Positions 12,541-24,516 of a stretch of 64,000 nt of DNA are shown here, piece by piece; position 1 is the first letter of the stretch, and each line of letters opens with the position of its first letter. The notes below the pieces were generated by a model. The model worked only from the letters and a program-made list of their open reading frames with translations, was not told the origin of the DNA and made no database searches. Source of the DNA: Sialis fuliginosa (Eukaryota > Arthropoda > Insecta > Megaloptera > Sialidae). The stretch is from NCBI GenBank assembly GCA_961205875.1, contig OY540814.1:11514993-11578992 (forward strand), in the 5' to 3' direction. Position numbers and translations under genes: made by a program.

Positions 12541-15335
12541 ATAGTATACAAAGAGTTCCAAAACTCGTTCGTTCCATTTAAAAAATCGAGATGTCAGTGA
12601 ATTTTGAAATAAGTTTTGGCATTGCTTATTAATTATGAATTAAATGTTTTTTATGAAAATATTATGTCAGGGATTATAAAGAATTTGCTCTCGAGTAAAA
12701 ATTAAGCTAACACTATCTATGAGGTATTAAACTTAAATGACAACCCACTGACAGTTATAATGAATGGTATGGTATACATGAATGACCTTGACACATGTGC
12801 GTTAAGTAGAAATAATTTAGTATAACTATTTTTATGACTAAAATACTAAAATACTTCCAAGTGTCAATTGATAAAGGTATGCCACTATTTTCTTTTACTG
12901 AGCCAACTGCTTAAACTTCTGTTAACTTTTACTTGTACTAACTTATTTGGACTTCTATGACTGGCCTATTAGCAACTTCCCATTCTTTCTTGTGTTCACA
13001 TGCTTTCCTCCATTTACACTAACACATAGATAGGTAACATTTAAACAACAAAATAACGAAATTGCTGTCTACAAAGGACTCGATCCATAATTTATCTATA
13101 AAAATATTTAACTCAATGGTTGTAATTTGTAAACAACATAATTAAAATTATTATTAATCAAAAATAAAAGAAGATCTAATTTTTTTTTTCAGATAGACTA
13201 GCGGTTAGAAACATCCATTACTTTACGCCATTATAATTAAAATAAGAAACATACTTAATAAAAAAAACGCACTAATCACTGGTAATGTAAAAACAAGCAA
13301 TTATAAATGCACGATTTGTTTCACGTATAAATAACTTTGTGCTACTTTTATAAGTTTTATTCATGTAATAAATTACTTAGATGATTGCCAATTTACTTGC
13401 ACACAGTTTGAGTGATGACTAATCTTCATCAGTTCAAGATGTTCATCATGAATATGTATTTTTTTAAATTATAAGCTTTTGTAACAAATATAGGTACATA
13501 TATCTATCATTTGAAATGTTTTACTTATAATTACTTACATTATACATACATATACATACATATATATATACAAGAAATGTTAGATCTTTGATATAATTTT
13601 ATGTATGCAAATATGCATGTAATGTTCGAATTATAAATGGTCAAAATAAAAATATTGAGTCTATATTATTATAGTCAATATATAATATTTATATTGTGTC
13701 TACTATATGGTCACAAATACCAACTCTTATTAATGACCGACCTAAACCGATTTTTGAGCCGAAACCGAAACTTAAACTTTTGTATTTATTTTGAAACAAA
13801 TTTACTTATGTTTTTGCTTATTTTTGGTTAGGAAAAACAATATAGATAAAGAGTAATTGAAATCCGTTTAAAAATTCATAATTAATAGTAAAAAACTAAA
13901 CTCAAAACAACTTCATATATAAATTATGAATCATTTATTACCTATTATTATTTTTCAACTATTCTTCAATTATTAACGAATTTATCTAAAATTTCAGTCA
14001 TGCACGTAAATTAGTAAACTGTTATAACCTAATTATTAAACAAATAAACTGCTTTGGCCAGCACAAGACTTTTTTATACATCATTATACAGAAGAAATTA
14101 CTTAAGTTAACGCTTTCTGATAAGAAATTGAATATAAAATACAGTACATTAATGAAAATAATATGTATAAAAGTTAAAATAAATAAATAACTACTTAAGA
14201 ACTCAATATAACTTGACATTTCAGAAATATTCGATTTTATCCACGTCAATTATTCTGACATTGTACGAATGGAGTCGAGTACAGCCGAAACACGTATTTT
14301 AGACCGAAATCGAAACCGAACCTTCAGTCGGTCACTATCTCCTAAATTTAATTTTTTTGACAGATTTTTGACATAATTATTTGATAGTGTAATAGCGCCC
14401 TATGACATTTTAAATGAATGTTAAGAAAATTAAAAGTAATAAGGTATTAATGATATAATAAAAATTATATATAGGGATCGAGCTATTTAAAAATAGATTA
14501 TCTCTAAAGTATTATATAAAATCACATTAATAAAATAAAATTATGGAGTTAATATTTCAGTTTATAAAACCAACGTTCGATACTTTTTATTCACCTGTAT
14601 ATAAAAAAAATGTCATCCAAATTGACATCCAATTTAATGATATCAATCAGACATTTTTCTTTCCATCATTAACCAATGCAATTACATTAAGAAGTATCAT
14701 TTGAAAAGAATAATTAAATACATATAACAAACATATTGACATGCACATCCTGTAGTAAACAATATGTTAATAGACCTAACCGAACAACAATCGTATTGCA
14801 ATCTACGCTTTCGCGAACACAAGCACTATATTATTGTATATAGTTATCAAAATATCATCGCGGACGTACGTCAGTCAACCCATGAGAAATGTCTCCGAGT
14901 CTGTAGAGATTTAGTAATTTGTATTTACCTACAACAACATTTCTGCTAACGGAATAGGACATTTCATCGCCGTTAATTTAGCGCTTCTGATTTAGCAGCA
15001 CTATTTCAGTCTTATTTTGACTATTATAAAGAATTTGCTTTATTGCAATTGCAAGGTGTCAAGTCGTTATAAATTTGCTCGGGATTCTAAAGCAGTGGTA
15101 ATAAATGTTAATAATGTAAAGACTATGCATTTTATGGTGTATAATTGACACTTGCGTTAAGGTCATTCATATAACCATACCAATGATTAGAACTGTCAGT
15201 GGGCTCATTTATATTTAATATATATATATAAGGAGGTGAGGTCTAAAACTCGTTCTTTCTTTTAAAATCCACTGCATCTCGATTATTTTTTAAAATGGAA
15301 CGAACGAGTTTTGGAACGAATATTATATACATATA
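12541..15335. repeat. Inverted composite with nested insertions
   Basis: Two nested pairs of inverted segments frame this region. The outer pair is 12555-12592 with 15275-15317 (GTTCCAAAACTCGTTCGTTCC and complement). The inner pair is about 12733-12806 with 15147-15214 (ACTGACAGTTATAATGA..., TGAATGACCTTGACAC and complement). Between them the left side has a repeat-I-like start (ATTATAAAGAATTTGC, 12673) and so does the right side (15023). The ~2.3-kb centre holds a hAT-like MITE. This could be a large fold-back transposon or two inversely placed copies of one repeat; I cannot decide. Confidence 0.55.
13731..14337. mobile_element. hAT-type MITE, 607 bp
   Basis: The ends are TAATGACCGACC at 13731 and, inverted, TAGTGACCGACT ending at 14337, followed inward by CCGAAACCGAAA-type repeats in opposite orientations. 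Flanking 8-mers actcttat and tctcctaa agree at 5 of 8 positions. A TARTG-type end with A/G-rich subterminal repeats suggests hAT. The interior is AT-rich and non-coding. It lies in the centre of the 12.5-15.3 kb composite. Confidence 0.6.
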
Positions 15336-15417
15336 ATATAAAGAATTTTACGAGAATTTTGAACTCGGTTTTTGAACTCTCGCCTCAATCTCGAAATTTA
15401 TAAATTTAATAAGGAAT

Positions 15418-15814
15418 AAGCAGTGACGATAATATTAATCAAATCGGAAAAAAGTTTGCTGCCAGCGCGCTCTTTTGCAAAACGCTGCCTAAACCGTTTA
15501 ATATTAAACTATGCAAATATGTAAATAATTGTGTAGAATAAAAAACAGGGGTTACTTTTAAGAAAACTTTTCAACTGCAAATATTTCACTCTTACAAATT
15601 ATAGTAACCTTTTTTTTACTCTTCACTTACACTTTTTTATATTTTCCTTTTTACTTGCAATTTTCCAACTATACAAATTAGTTTTTACAACTGCAGTTTT
15701 TATTTTTGGAACAACAGAAACAAGCTACAACTACACACTATAATAAAAAGATCTAAAATAATTCAAATATATTTTTCAAAAATCCTAAACAAGCGTACTT
15801 GCGAGCACAGCTAA
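15418..15814 (+). mobile_element. Helitron family A, copy with decayed 3' end
   Basis: Starts within AAGCAGTGACGATAATA and continues through GCAAAACGCTGCCTAAACCGT, TTTTTACAACTGCAG, AATCCTAAACAA and ends at TGCGAGCACAGCTAAATAGT, where CTAGT would be expected. The first half matches the complement of 59590-59675 in copy A2. The 5' terminus was not found. Non-coding. Confidence 0.65.
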
Positions 15815-16680
15815 ATAGTTAATTTATATATATTTTACAATATACTGTGTTTTGTTAACATAAAATATTAATTATTGATTAAAATATTAATTACCTTCCA
15901 ATTTACATCGATTTCAACAAAAAATAAATAAAATGGTAAAATATAGAAAAGTGAGGTTTTCATACAATAAAATATATTATATAATTTATTTTGTTACAAT
16001 GACATTAATGGCGACTAAAAAACAGATAGAACTGAATCAATCGAGTATAGCGATGAAACGTACCAGACTCTGAACTATAGACTATAGGGACCCGGTAATT
16101 TGTATCTACATTCCTGATGCACGTACGGTCTCTGATTTACAGCCAGCCAGATCGAGGCTAAATTATGCAGACCGGTATAATAGTTGGAAAAAATCTAATT
16201 GTTCTCATCAGTTGTAAATCAATGATGTTTGTTGTCGTTGTTTCTGTAAATACTTTTGCGTTTTTATAAAACTCTCTCAACAGTTAAATGAAATTGCCAA
16301 TAAAAGTATTAATTGATCGAATGATCTAGTGGTTTGTTGAAAGAAAGAGTTACAGATTTAATTGAAGTGAAACTTCTTTAGCGAGACTAGTAAATTGATA
16401 TGACCTCTCACATTAATCAAATATTAAAAGGTTTTATGAAACGCTAAGGAAAGGGGAAAAGTGAAAAGTCAGAGCCAGCGCGTAAGTTTGAATGTGTATA
16501 TGCATTAATGTGCATATGCGTGAAAGAGCGATGAGTAGATGTATAAGAGAAAGATGGATGAGTAGCGCATGCGTACAACAACAGCTGTTGTGATTTATTA
16601 ATATAGCTTGTATTTAAATACTTTTTTTTATCGTTTCACTAAGAATTTGATAGCATGCACTTTGTACACTCGAACATCTT
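15815..16680. other. No gene recognised
   Basis: AT-rich sequence. A slightly GC-richer stretch at 16120-16170 and a TGCATATG-containing stretch near 16495-16525 hold nothing recognisable. Confidence 0.55.
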
Positions 16681-16800
16681 TTTTAAGTATTTATTATAAA
16701 AGGAAGTGAATGAAACTTATATCATTCGAAAGGTACTGTGCCATAGATGTGCACAAAAAAAAATCATGTTGTCGTTAAGGCAGATACTAAGTAGTAAATT
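16681..16800 (+). repeat. Repeat D, fragment
   Basis: The block TATTTATTATAAAAGGAAG, TCATTCGAAAGGTA, GTGCCATAGATGTGCAC, followed by A-run, ATCATG and CGTTAAGGCAG, matches 32735-32845 closely and the minus strand of 63490-63620. Only this part of the family is present here. Confidence 0.75.
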
Positions 16801-18429
16801 TTAATCCTCTTTACACTAAAAATTAATACTTTGCACTGAATGGTCCCACTGATGTTTTGATATTTTTAATGTAATTTTTTTATGATTATTATATTTATTA
16901 CGTATTTTTGATATATTTATTGTGATTTTTGTAATTTTCTATATTTTAACCTAACTAACTACGAGTTAAAAAGTGCAAAGTATAAAAATTTATGTTCGAG
17001 TGTACAAACTATCAAATTTTTAGTGCAATTATATATAACTCTTTATTAATTTAATACGTTTAACTTTATTTATTTAATTCGTATGGTTTTTTCATTAGAA
17101 AACAAAAGAAGTTTTACTTTAACCGTGCGCTTATGTGGATAAGGCACATACCACTTTTTTCCATTATCATGTGTGTGAGTTGTGAATGTGTAATGCTTAA
17201 TGACAACATCATCTATTTTCTAATTTCTATTTAAGTTTGATTATAAAAATGTCTATTAACATGATAGTTGATTTCGTGGAAATCAATTTGACCATAGGTA
17301 TTGTAGAATAATTATTTTAGTTGATATATAGGTACTTGTAGTTTAATTAAATGAACATCTGAATATGAAGTTATGTCAGACTTATGATATTTACTAATTT
17401 CAAATCGAATCGAATGTAAATTAACTTGTCTATTTTGAATTTGGGTATTAATATGTTGATTTAAATAATTTTTGATTATTCTGATTTATATAAGGTGTTT
17501 CGAAATTTGCACCCAATCCTTTTAAGATTTCCTTTGCCATTTTTTTGTTATTATATTATTATTCAAATATGTCTATGGATGTCATGACGTCATCATGTCA
17601 TTGATCCGTTACCATGTAACCATGTCTACCGCGCTCCGTGCGCGTTCGTTGCATTTCATTTCCGTTGCACTGCTAAAATTTCACCCTCAACGCGCTTAAA
17701 GAAGTATAACTTCAAAAATCATATATTTAAATCAAATATGTATATTTTGATCCTTTACTTAATTTTTGACAGCTAATTATAATTTTGTATGATCAAAAAT
17801 AAATACAAATCTAATTTTACATACAAATAAACAAACACATGTGCATTAAACGTCTAAATCCAAACATATGTGAATGTAATAAATGCAGACATTTAATTTA
17901 ATATTCTGTCACTCAGTTTGACACAAATTGAAAATATAACTTCACCCACACTTTGTGCAAAATGAAATACAATATTTACATCTGTGTGTGAGCTAACAAA
18001 CAAATTAGTATGTAAGTAAGATATACACTTTGTAAACAATCCGCGATCAAGATGGCCAGGCGTTGGCGACGCGCCTGACATCTAGGTTTCGGTGCACAAA
18101 ACAGATTAATGACAACCGACCGTTTTGATGTAGTATCAGATTTTTGAGCGACCTACAAAATCTGCTACAGTGCGGAATGCTAGAGAGGTGTTATGTCTCC
18201 GAGTCTGATATTTATTTCAAAGCAATATTTACCAGAGTTCCTGAAAATTTATTTATTTAATTATTTATTTATTTTATAGCTTAACGATAATTATTATAAT
18301 AATGTCACTTTATAGTTATTTTATATTTAAAAAGAAGCACCTCGTGATTTATTTGCCTATAGATAATTATTAAAAAAAAAAAAAAAAATTTATCAGCTGA
18401 GTGTTTTTTTCAACATAACTCCATGTAGT
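16801..18429. other. No gene recognised
   Basis: AT-rich. A GC-richer patch at about 17570-17690 contains the TGACGTCA octamer (near 17586) and GCGCTCCGTGCGCG. A second patch at about 18035-18200 is GC-rich (ggcgttggcgacgcgcc). An A-run of about 17 bases is at 18371-18387. None of the open frames here has recognisable protein features. Confidence 0.5.
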
Positions 18430-18985
18430 TAAATCTCAACCTCAAAATTTTGGTACGTAATACCATTATGTAGTACTATTATGGACTGAAATTTCAGATT
18501 TTGATCTGGTCCCCCACCAGAGTTATTTAGCTTTGAAAAGTACTGTTTTCTCGAATTTTTTAAATAATTTTTGAAAACAAGGGGGGTAAGTCTCAGGATT
18601 GAACTTTGGTGTGTGAACACAACTAGCACTCACCTATTTGTAAAACATAATTTGATTTGTTAACGTTTCCCCTTCTTGCAAAACCATCCCCTTGAAAATT
18701 TACATTTAATATTACATTTAAATGAAAATGTTTGGAAATGATCTTGTAGTCCGTTTTTTTTAAACAATTTACTATCTAGTCCCATGTAATAAGTTTGATA
18801 AAAGCTGAGGTACTCTAGTTTCCGCAAACTCTTTAAAATAAGTACAAAAAATGCTGCGACCTGTAGAACAAATATCGCCACTACGCGATAACAAAAATAA
18901 TAATATTAAAATAATGGCCATTTCGAACTACCAACATGTTAGGGTAATAACACACAAAAAATCATTTTTTTAAGAATGATCGTGC
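18430..18985 (+). repeat. Interspersed repeat G, copy 1
   Basis: Collinear with 43750-44300: AATACCATTATGTAGTACTA, TTTCAGATTTT, CACCAGA-TTATTTAGCTTTG, GTCTCAGG, TTGAACTTT-GTGTGAACA, CTTGTTAAC-like, CCCCTTC-TGCAAAA, TCCGCAAAC-CTTTAAA and GAACTACCAACATGTTAGG. Overall identity looks about 75-80 percent by eye. Non-coding. Confidence 0.75.
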
Positions 18986-20584
18986 TGGACTACTTCATAC
19001 AAATATAAAATATAAAAATATAAAAAAATCACAAATTTATAAATAGTATAAATTATAAATTAGAGAAAAAAAGTAGAGGTCACGTCCGTCAAAATGACGG
19101 GTCGAAAAAGTTTTTTCGGTGAAAATTGGCTCAGATATAGCCATTCAAAATTTACCATTTTTTACCGCTTTTATTTTTATATTTCGAAATGTCCGAAAAA
19201 TCTAGAAATGTGAAATTTCAGATTTGTCTTCCTTTTATGACGTAAGCACTCACTATATACATAAAATAAAAATCAAACATGGACATTTATGTTGAACATT
19301 TAGTCAACCACTGTAATATTTTCTTTGTCTGATGCATTTGAATTCACGGCACACTTGATTTACATGTCTGGCAATTGCGATATTTAAGTACAAAGCACCC
19401 GATTTTATTAAAAGGCAATAGTTGTGCATTTGTTTATTTATTTTTTACCCACACGTTATTATTATATCTGATGTTGTGTCTTCAGCGAATATCTATCTTT
19501 TTGTTGTTTTGACTGACCTCAAATGGTTTTGATTCGTACATGAATTTGTCGGGGAATTTTAATGTACCGAAACCAAGATTAATGCGTCATTACTAAATCA
19601 ATGTGTCAAAAAAGGTAAATCTGAAAATAGAAACCGTGCGCGAATATTTGAAATTGTAAATAATGTTCCATGAAAATAAAAATATATTAAAACTGTTGGT
19701 CGATCCAAAAGAGCCATTTGGATATGTTTACTTACATAAAAATAAATCCTGCAATATTAACAAAATGAAAACATATAAAATATTCTACACATATTTTCAG
19801 TTAAATGTATCTCGGTTTGTAGAGAACTAAATAGTAAATATGATTATGATTTTCTTTAGTAAAATTGTATTTGTTCGTTGCAGTAAAATTATTCTACGTT
19901 TGATTTATATTATCTGGCTTGCAATACCGGTAATCATAGTCGGGTATGAGCTCCAACATCGGTCCGGAAAAAAGTAATGGACTGGGCTTTATAAAGTTTA
20001 GTCTGAATTAACTGTTATGTACATAGGCGCCGACTTCGGGAAGAGGGGATGGGGGTGATCGTCCACTTCGACTCAATTCCCCGGAACTTTTAGTTTATTT
20101 AGTAAATTCTTATTTTCTTATATTTCTATGAAAAATTTTAATTGAGCCATGAAATATTATCTCAAAATTTTATGATTTAGATTTAATAAAAAATATGTTT
20201 ATTGTATAGAAAATGACGAGAAAAGTTTACATTTTTGAACCGAGATCTGTATCTCAAACTGTTCTCAAAATATGGCCTCCCAAAAAAAAATTAAAAAAAA
20301 AATGGTTGTAACTGTTACATTATTATCAGAATTTATAAAATTAGATTGATTCTATTTCGGTGCCATTTTTTAGTTAAAATAAGTTAAGATAAAGTAAGTT
20401 TATTTAGTAAAAAAAAAAGAATATAGTTTTTATTTTCTTCCTTCTACAAAAGATTTTGAAAACCATTCTTTAGTATCTCAGTAAAAGTAGAATAATTATT
20501 GATTTTATTAATTTTTGTAACTTTTAATAAATATAACTTGTTAGTCGAAGAAGAAAAATAATATAATTACTTACTTTCACGAAT
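18986..20584. other. No gene recognised
   Basis: AT-rich. Around 20022-20090 the text CATAGGCGCCGACTTCGGG begins a GC-rich patch; the first 15 bases recur inverted at about 43048-43065, suggesting a shared repeat terminus whose other end I could not find. Confidence 0.5.
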
Positions 20585-20599
20585 CAGACCCATCTAAGC

Positions 20600-20778
20600 T
20601 TATTCATTGTCTGTCTGTTTGTTACCTTTTCACGGCTTAACCACTGAACCGATTTTAATGTTATTTGGAATGGATATAGTCTGCATTCCGAGGAAGAATA
20701 TAGGCTACTTTGTACCCCAAAAATTAATTTAAAAAAAAAAATACAAATTCCATATGGACGAGGTCGCGGGTAAGAAGT
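20600..20778 (+). mobile_element. Helitron family C, truncated copy
   Basis: Contains CTGTCTGTTTGTTACCTTTT, CACGGCTTAACCACTGAACC, GATTTTAATG, and near the end GACGAGGTCGCGGGTAA, all in the order seen in copy 60942-61261. The terminal CAGCTAGT of intact copies is replaced by gaagttc, and the 5' TC terminus is missing. Non-coding. Confidence 0.75.
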
Positions 20779-21254
20779 TCAATGGTTAATTTCCATACTT
20801 ATAGACACTCGTTTTTTTTTAAATGGCGCATAAAAACATTATTGCATTCAACTGAAATTTACGTTTTGAAGTAAATAGAAAAATGTATGATTCGTGCCTT
20901 GTACGGTATATATTCAGTTTCCTGCTATGTTAACATTACAATGCAGGTACAACTCGTTTCACGATTTTACTTGTTATTCATTTGTTTGAGTCAGTTTGAA
21001 CAGTTCCGAACATGTTTCAATTGTTGACAACTTGTACAATATCATTGTTTAAAAGAAGAAGGTTTTCCATAAGTAGTAATTATTGTGTAAAAATTTAAAT
21101 AGATATTTGCTTAATTGTTCTTAGAAATACGTCTAGGGTAATGTTTGCATATATTAAAACACATGGAGAAAAATACTGAAACACTTGTTTTTCTCTGACA
21201 GTAATATTGCAAGCACGTAAACAGAAGTTTTATAAGGAGATTGCTTAGAAAATA

Positions 21255-21560
21255 GTGTCATTTTTTATTTCCATGTTCTGAAAGAAATGGAAGTATTAGT
21301 AGATAAATCATGTCCGAGATAAGAGCAGATTCTGATTGTACTACCTTCAAAACGTAAAGCAAAGTTGATTTCTGCATGAGGGATGTGCGTGTGTCTGTGT
21401 CTGGATGTAGATTTTTCTTTCGTTCACGATAACCGATTTGAATAATTTTTGTTGAAAATGTTTGTCTCACAAGTAACACTTTGGATACGTATTATCGTCT
21501 AAACGTTGCGAGTATTATTTCACCAATTTTGATCAAACTGGGTACACTTGTAGTTCAATT
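21255..21560 (+). repeat. Interspersed repeat J, copy 1
   Basis: Matches 41828-42120: TTTCCATGTTC-AAAGAAATG, GTCCGAGATAA, CAGATTCT-ATTGTACTA, CTTCAAAACGT, TTTTCTTTCGTTCACGATAA, ATTTGAATAATTT, AAAATGTTTGTCTCA and ATTATCGTCTA. Non-coding; termini not defined. Confidence 0.7.
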
Positions 21561-21745
21561 AAACCTAAGGTACACTTAATTTTTATACATGTCTATATAG
21601 TCACTGAAGGAGTGAAAATCACCCTTATAATTTTGTATTAAGAATACTGATAAATACGTCTATGGTTCTCCATACAGTTATTTCTAAATAAAAAATTGTT
21701 ATAAGAATAAAACACGATTGAAATAATTATTGTATTAAAAATGAA

Positions 21746-22292
21746 TAATCGCCTACTCCACTTCGGGAGGTGATTCGGGACCCAAAAACAAGCAAAAAAA
21801 GTTCATATAAACATAGGTTCGGAAATGAGCCGTTTTCGAGTTATAGCCACTTTTATGTTTAAAAATCGTAATTTAGAATCCGCTTGGCATCTCTCTTTCT
21901 TAATTATTTCTTAAATTAAAATTTTTTATTTGTTATTTTTATTTAATTTTAAATTTTCGTAAAAACAACTGATTTATTTTAAATATAATGTAATCGTATG
22001 TACAAATATTGAAAAATTGAAAAAAACTAAAAAAATTAAAATATAAAAATTAAAATTGAAAATTGAAAAATACATAAAAATAACAAATTAAAATTAAAAA
22101 TTTTAATTTAAGAAATAATTAAGAAAGAGGGATGCCAAGCGGATTCTAAATTACGATTTTTGAACATAAAAGTGGCTATAACTCGGAAACGGCTCATTTT
22201 CGGACCTATGTTTATAGAACTTTTTTGCTTGTTTTTGGGTCCCGAATCACCTCCCGAAGTGGAGTAAGCGATTTTTCGGACACCCTGTATGT
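21746..22292. repeat. Near-perfect 530-bp fold-back
   Basis: The left arm (about 21747-21975) and the right arm (about 22050-22272) are inverted copies: TCGCCTACTCCACTTCGGG, AGGTGATTCGGGACCC, CATAGGTTCGGAAATGAGCC, AGTTATAGCCACTTTTATG, AATCCGCTTGGCATC and TTAATTATTTCTTAAATT each recur in complement with only scattered changes. The loop of about 75 bp (around 21980-22050) is A/T-rich. On the right only, the arm continues into TTTTTCGGACACCCTGTAT (to 22292). High arm identity suggests recent insertion or gene conversion between arms. No coding capacity. Confidence 0.9.
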
Positions 22293-23093
22293 AGATTTAT
22301 TTTGTTTTCAAAGTCACTTTAAAAATAACGGTATTGACACAAATGCTTAAAATAGTTTCTTTATTCATAGTCAAGAACCAACGAAAAAATAATAAAACTG
22401 GAACTTGAAAAATAAAAGGTAAAAATATTGACACCGATCGCTTAAATATATTTTGTTTTTCATATAAAAGCTAATTTAAATTGTTGACTGGTTAAATAAT
22501 TAATATAAATTCTTTATTGTCAACAAGTTAGGTAATTTTTTATCTCGGCAGTATATACTTACTTAAAGTTAAAAATAGTTCAAAGAGAGATATGCACGTA
22601 TCTTTAATATATGTGCAATGTTGATTGATTTTTTTATTTCATAACATATTTTCATTTTGTTTATTTGAAGTTATTATTCAAAGATATTTCTGTCAAATGA
22701 TTTTCATGAGCTATCTACTAAAAAGTATGAGCTGAGAAACATGATATTTTTATTAGTTCAATTATATACATATGTATGAGATTTTTTCACAGAAATCAAT
22801 TTTGTAATACATATATATATTTCTTTACCGTCTAGGTTATAACTGTTTTTTTTTATCTTTAAGTAAAATCTTTTTATTTACACCGTGACAATTATATTCT
22901 GATACAACTCTTTATCGACGATGTACCGTTATTGGCGTTATTTTAGCAACCCATTCTTTACCAAAAAATAATTAAAAGTACTGTTATGTTATCTAGTATA
23001 TCATGTAAAATAATTATCCAATTTAAATTAGTCTTAATAAAAATTTCGAGCATGAAAGTATATCGAGAAATAATATAATATGTATAAAATATG
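22293..23093. other. No gene recognised
   Basis: AT-rich sequence upstream of the transposase relic. It could contain the decayed N-terminal part and left end of that element, but no helix-turn-helix pattern or inverted repeat is visible. Confidence 0.5.
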
Positions 23094-23680
23094 ATGAATT
23101 TATATTTTCTGATGAGAAGTTATTTGTTCTGGAGCAATCCCACAAATCCTAGTATGACATGAGTTTGGTCTGCTAGGGTTGAGGATATTCCGGAAGACAA
23201 AAGACACGTTCCAAAATTCTAGAATGCTGCGTCATAGTTTGGGGCACCATCAACCCAAAAGGCTAATTATTCGTAATTTTTATTGAAAAGGTGTAAAAAT
23301 CAATGCAAAATACTATTTTCAGGAAGAATTGAAGAGAAATGTCATGAGAAATGCCAAAAATTTATTTGGAGATGATTATTAAGTATTGATTTCAACAAGA
23401 TGGAGCCCCTTCCCACACAGCAAACATTATTCAATCATGGATTATTTGGTTGATTTTTGTTGAAGAATGAATGACCGCCAAACGCTCCCGATTGCAATCC
23501 TCCGATTATTTTGTATGGTTATATATATTGTGTAAGCTCCCAGATTACAAATTCTTAAATTTGCAACAATTTAAAAATGCTATTATGGAAACAATGCGTG
23601 CTGCTTGCAATGAATTGATTGAAGCTAGTTATCAAAGTTAAAGGAGAAGTTATTCCCAAATACTTATTATAAATTATCAA
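23094..23680 (+). pseudogene. Tc1/mariner-type transposase, decayed
   Basis: Conceptual translation with several frame changes and stops shows the core of an IS630-Tc1-mariner DDE transposase. First catalytic Asp: EFIFSDEKLFVLEQ, encoded near 23097-23138. Then VIVWGTINPKG near 23227-23259. Second Asp: FQQDGAPSHTANIIQSW, the Asp codon at 23399-23401. Third region: a PDCNP block (Asp codon 23490-23492) followed in another frame by SDYFVW. The spacing between the last two Asp codons is about 30 codons with indels, so the subgroup (34, 37 or other) cannot be fixed. A C-terminal tail (LQQFKNAIMETMRAACNELI) follows to about 23640. The N-terminal DNA-binding domain and the element's inverted repeats were not found. 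In-frame stops make it non-functional. Confidence 0.8.
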
Positions 23681-23689
23681 TATATGTAT

Positions 23690-24200
23690 GTATATGTCTA
23701 CTTTGAGAATTGAATAAAAAATTAACTGAAGAATATAATTATCACGGTGTATAATATAAATATTCTTAACAGAGTTTCCAAAGGCCATGATAAATTCTGA
23801 CCAAATGTAATTAATGACTTTTGTAGATCAAACTTTTCTCTACAATTTTCTTCTTTATTCATTTTTGACCGAGTTATCTGCAATCAAAGCAAAAACGACA
23901 CTTTTAAATTTGATGGCCTATAAGCTGAAAGTATTTCTTCATAACTCTATCAAAAAAGGTCGTACAGCAATATAAACAAATATTTACAAAATCATTCTTC
24001 AGATTTGATCAAAAAAATTATCACGACCCGTGAAAACTCTCAGAATTGATAACAAAACAGTTAAAACGGTTAAATTATGTAATGAAATATTTTCTTTCAC
24101 TTCTGATTTTCTGTTAATATTTCAGTCCTTTTTTCTTTGACATTCTTTTTTAAATAATAAAACAAAGTTTAAACCATATGTTTATATTTTATAGATATTA
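23690..24200. other. No gene recognised
   Basis: AT-rich sequence downstream of the transposase relic; no inverted repeat marking its right end was identified. Confidence 0.5.
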
Positions 24201-24516
24201 CACCCAATTCTGTTTTTACACGAATTTTTTTTACACACTTATTTGATTTTACACACTTCATTTCAGTTTTTTCTTGTTACATTAATATAATTTAGTTTTT
24301 GTGTATTTATATTTTTAGGGGATTTCCCTATGCATTTCAATTTTTTCATATAAAAAAAATCATATAAAATTAAAATAATGTTTTATTTGTAAAAAATTTT
24401 TTTTTACTTTTTTGAGCCTTTGAAACCAATCCCCAGTTTTTAATATATATCATATCTTTTTTTACACGCTGATAGGCTGTACCTACGTATTCACCGTGCA
24501 AAAACAGAATTGGGTG
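24201..24516. mobile_element. TA-flanked MITE, 316 bp
   Basis: Inverted ends CACCCAATTCTGTTTTT (from 24201) and AAAACAGAATTGGGTG (to 24516) match, with one base of length difference in the T/A run, and CACG/CGTG extends the match inward. TA flanks both sides (24199-24200 and 24517-24518). TACAC-type triplets recur inside. TA duplication and simple inverted ends suggest a Tc1/mariner-class non-autonomous element. Non-coding. Confidence 0.8.

Noticed and set aside
21258..21479. 73-codon minus-strand frame as a gene
   Set aside because: It is within repeat J; the second copy at 41.8 kb breaks the frame.
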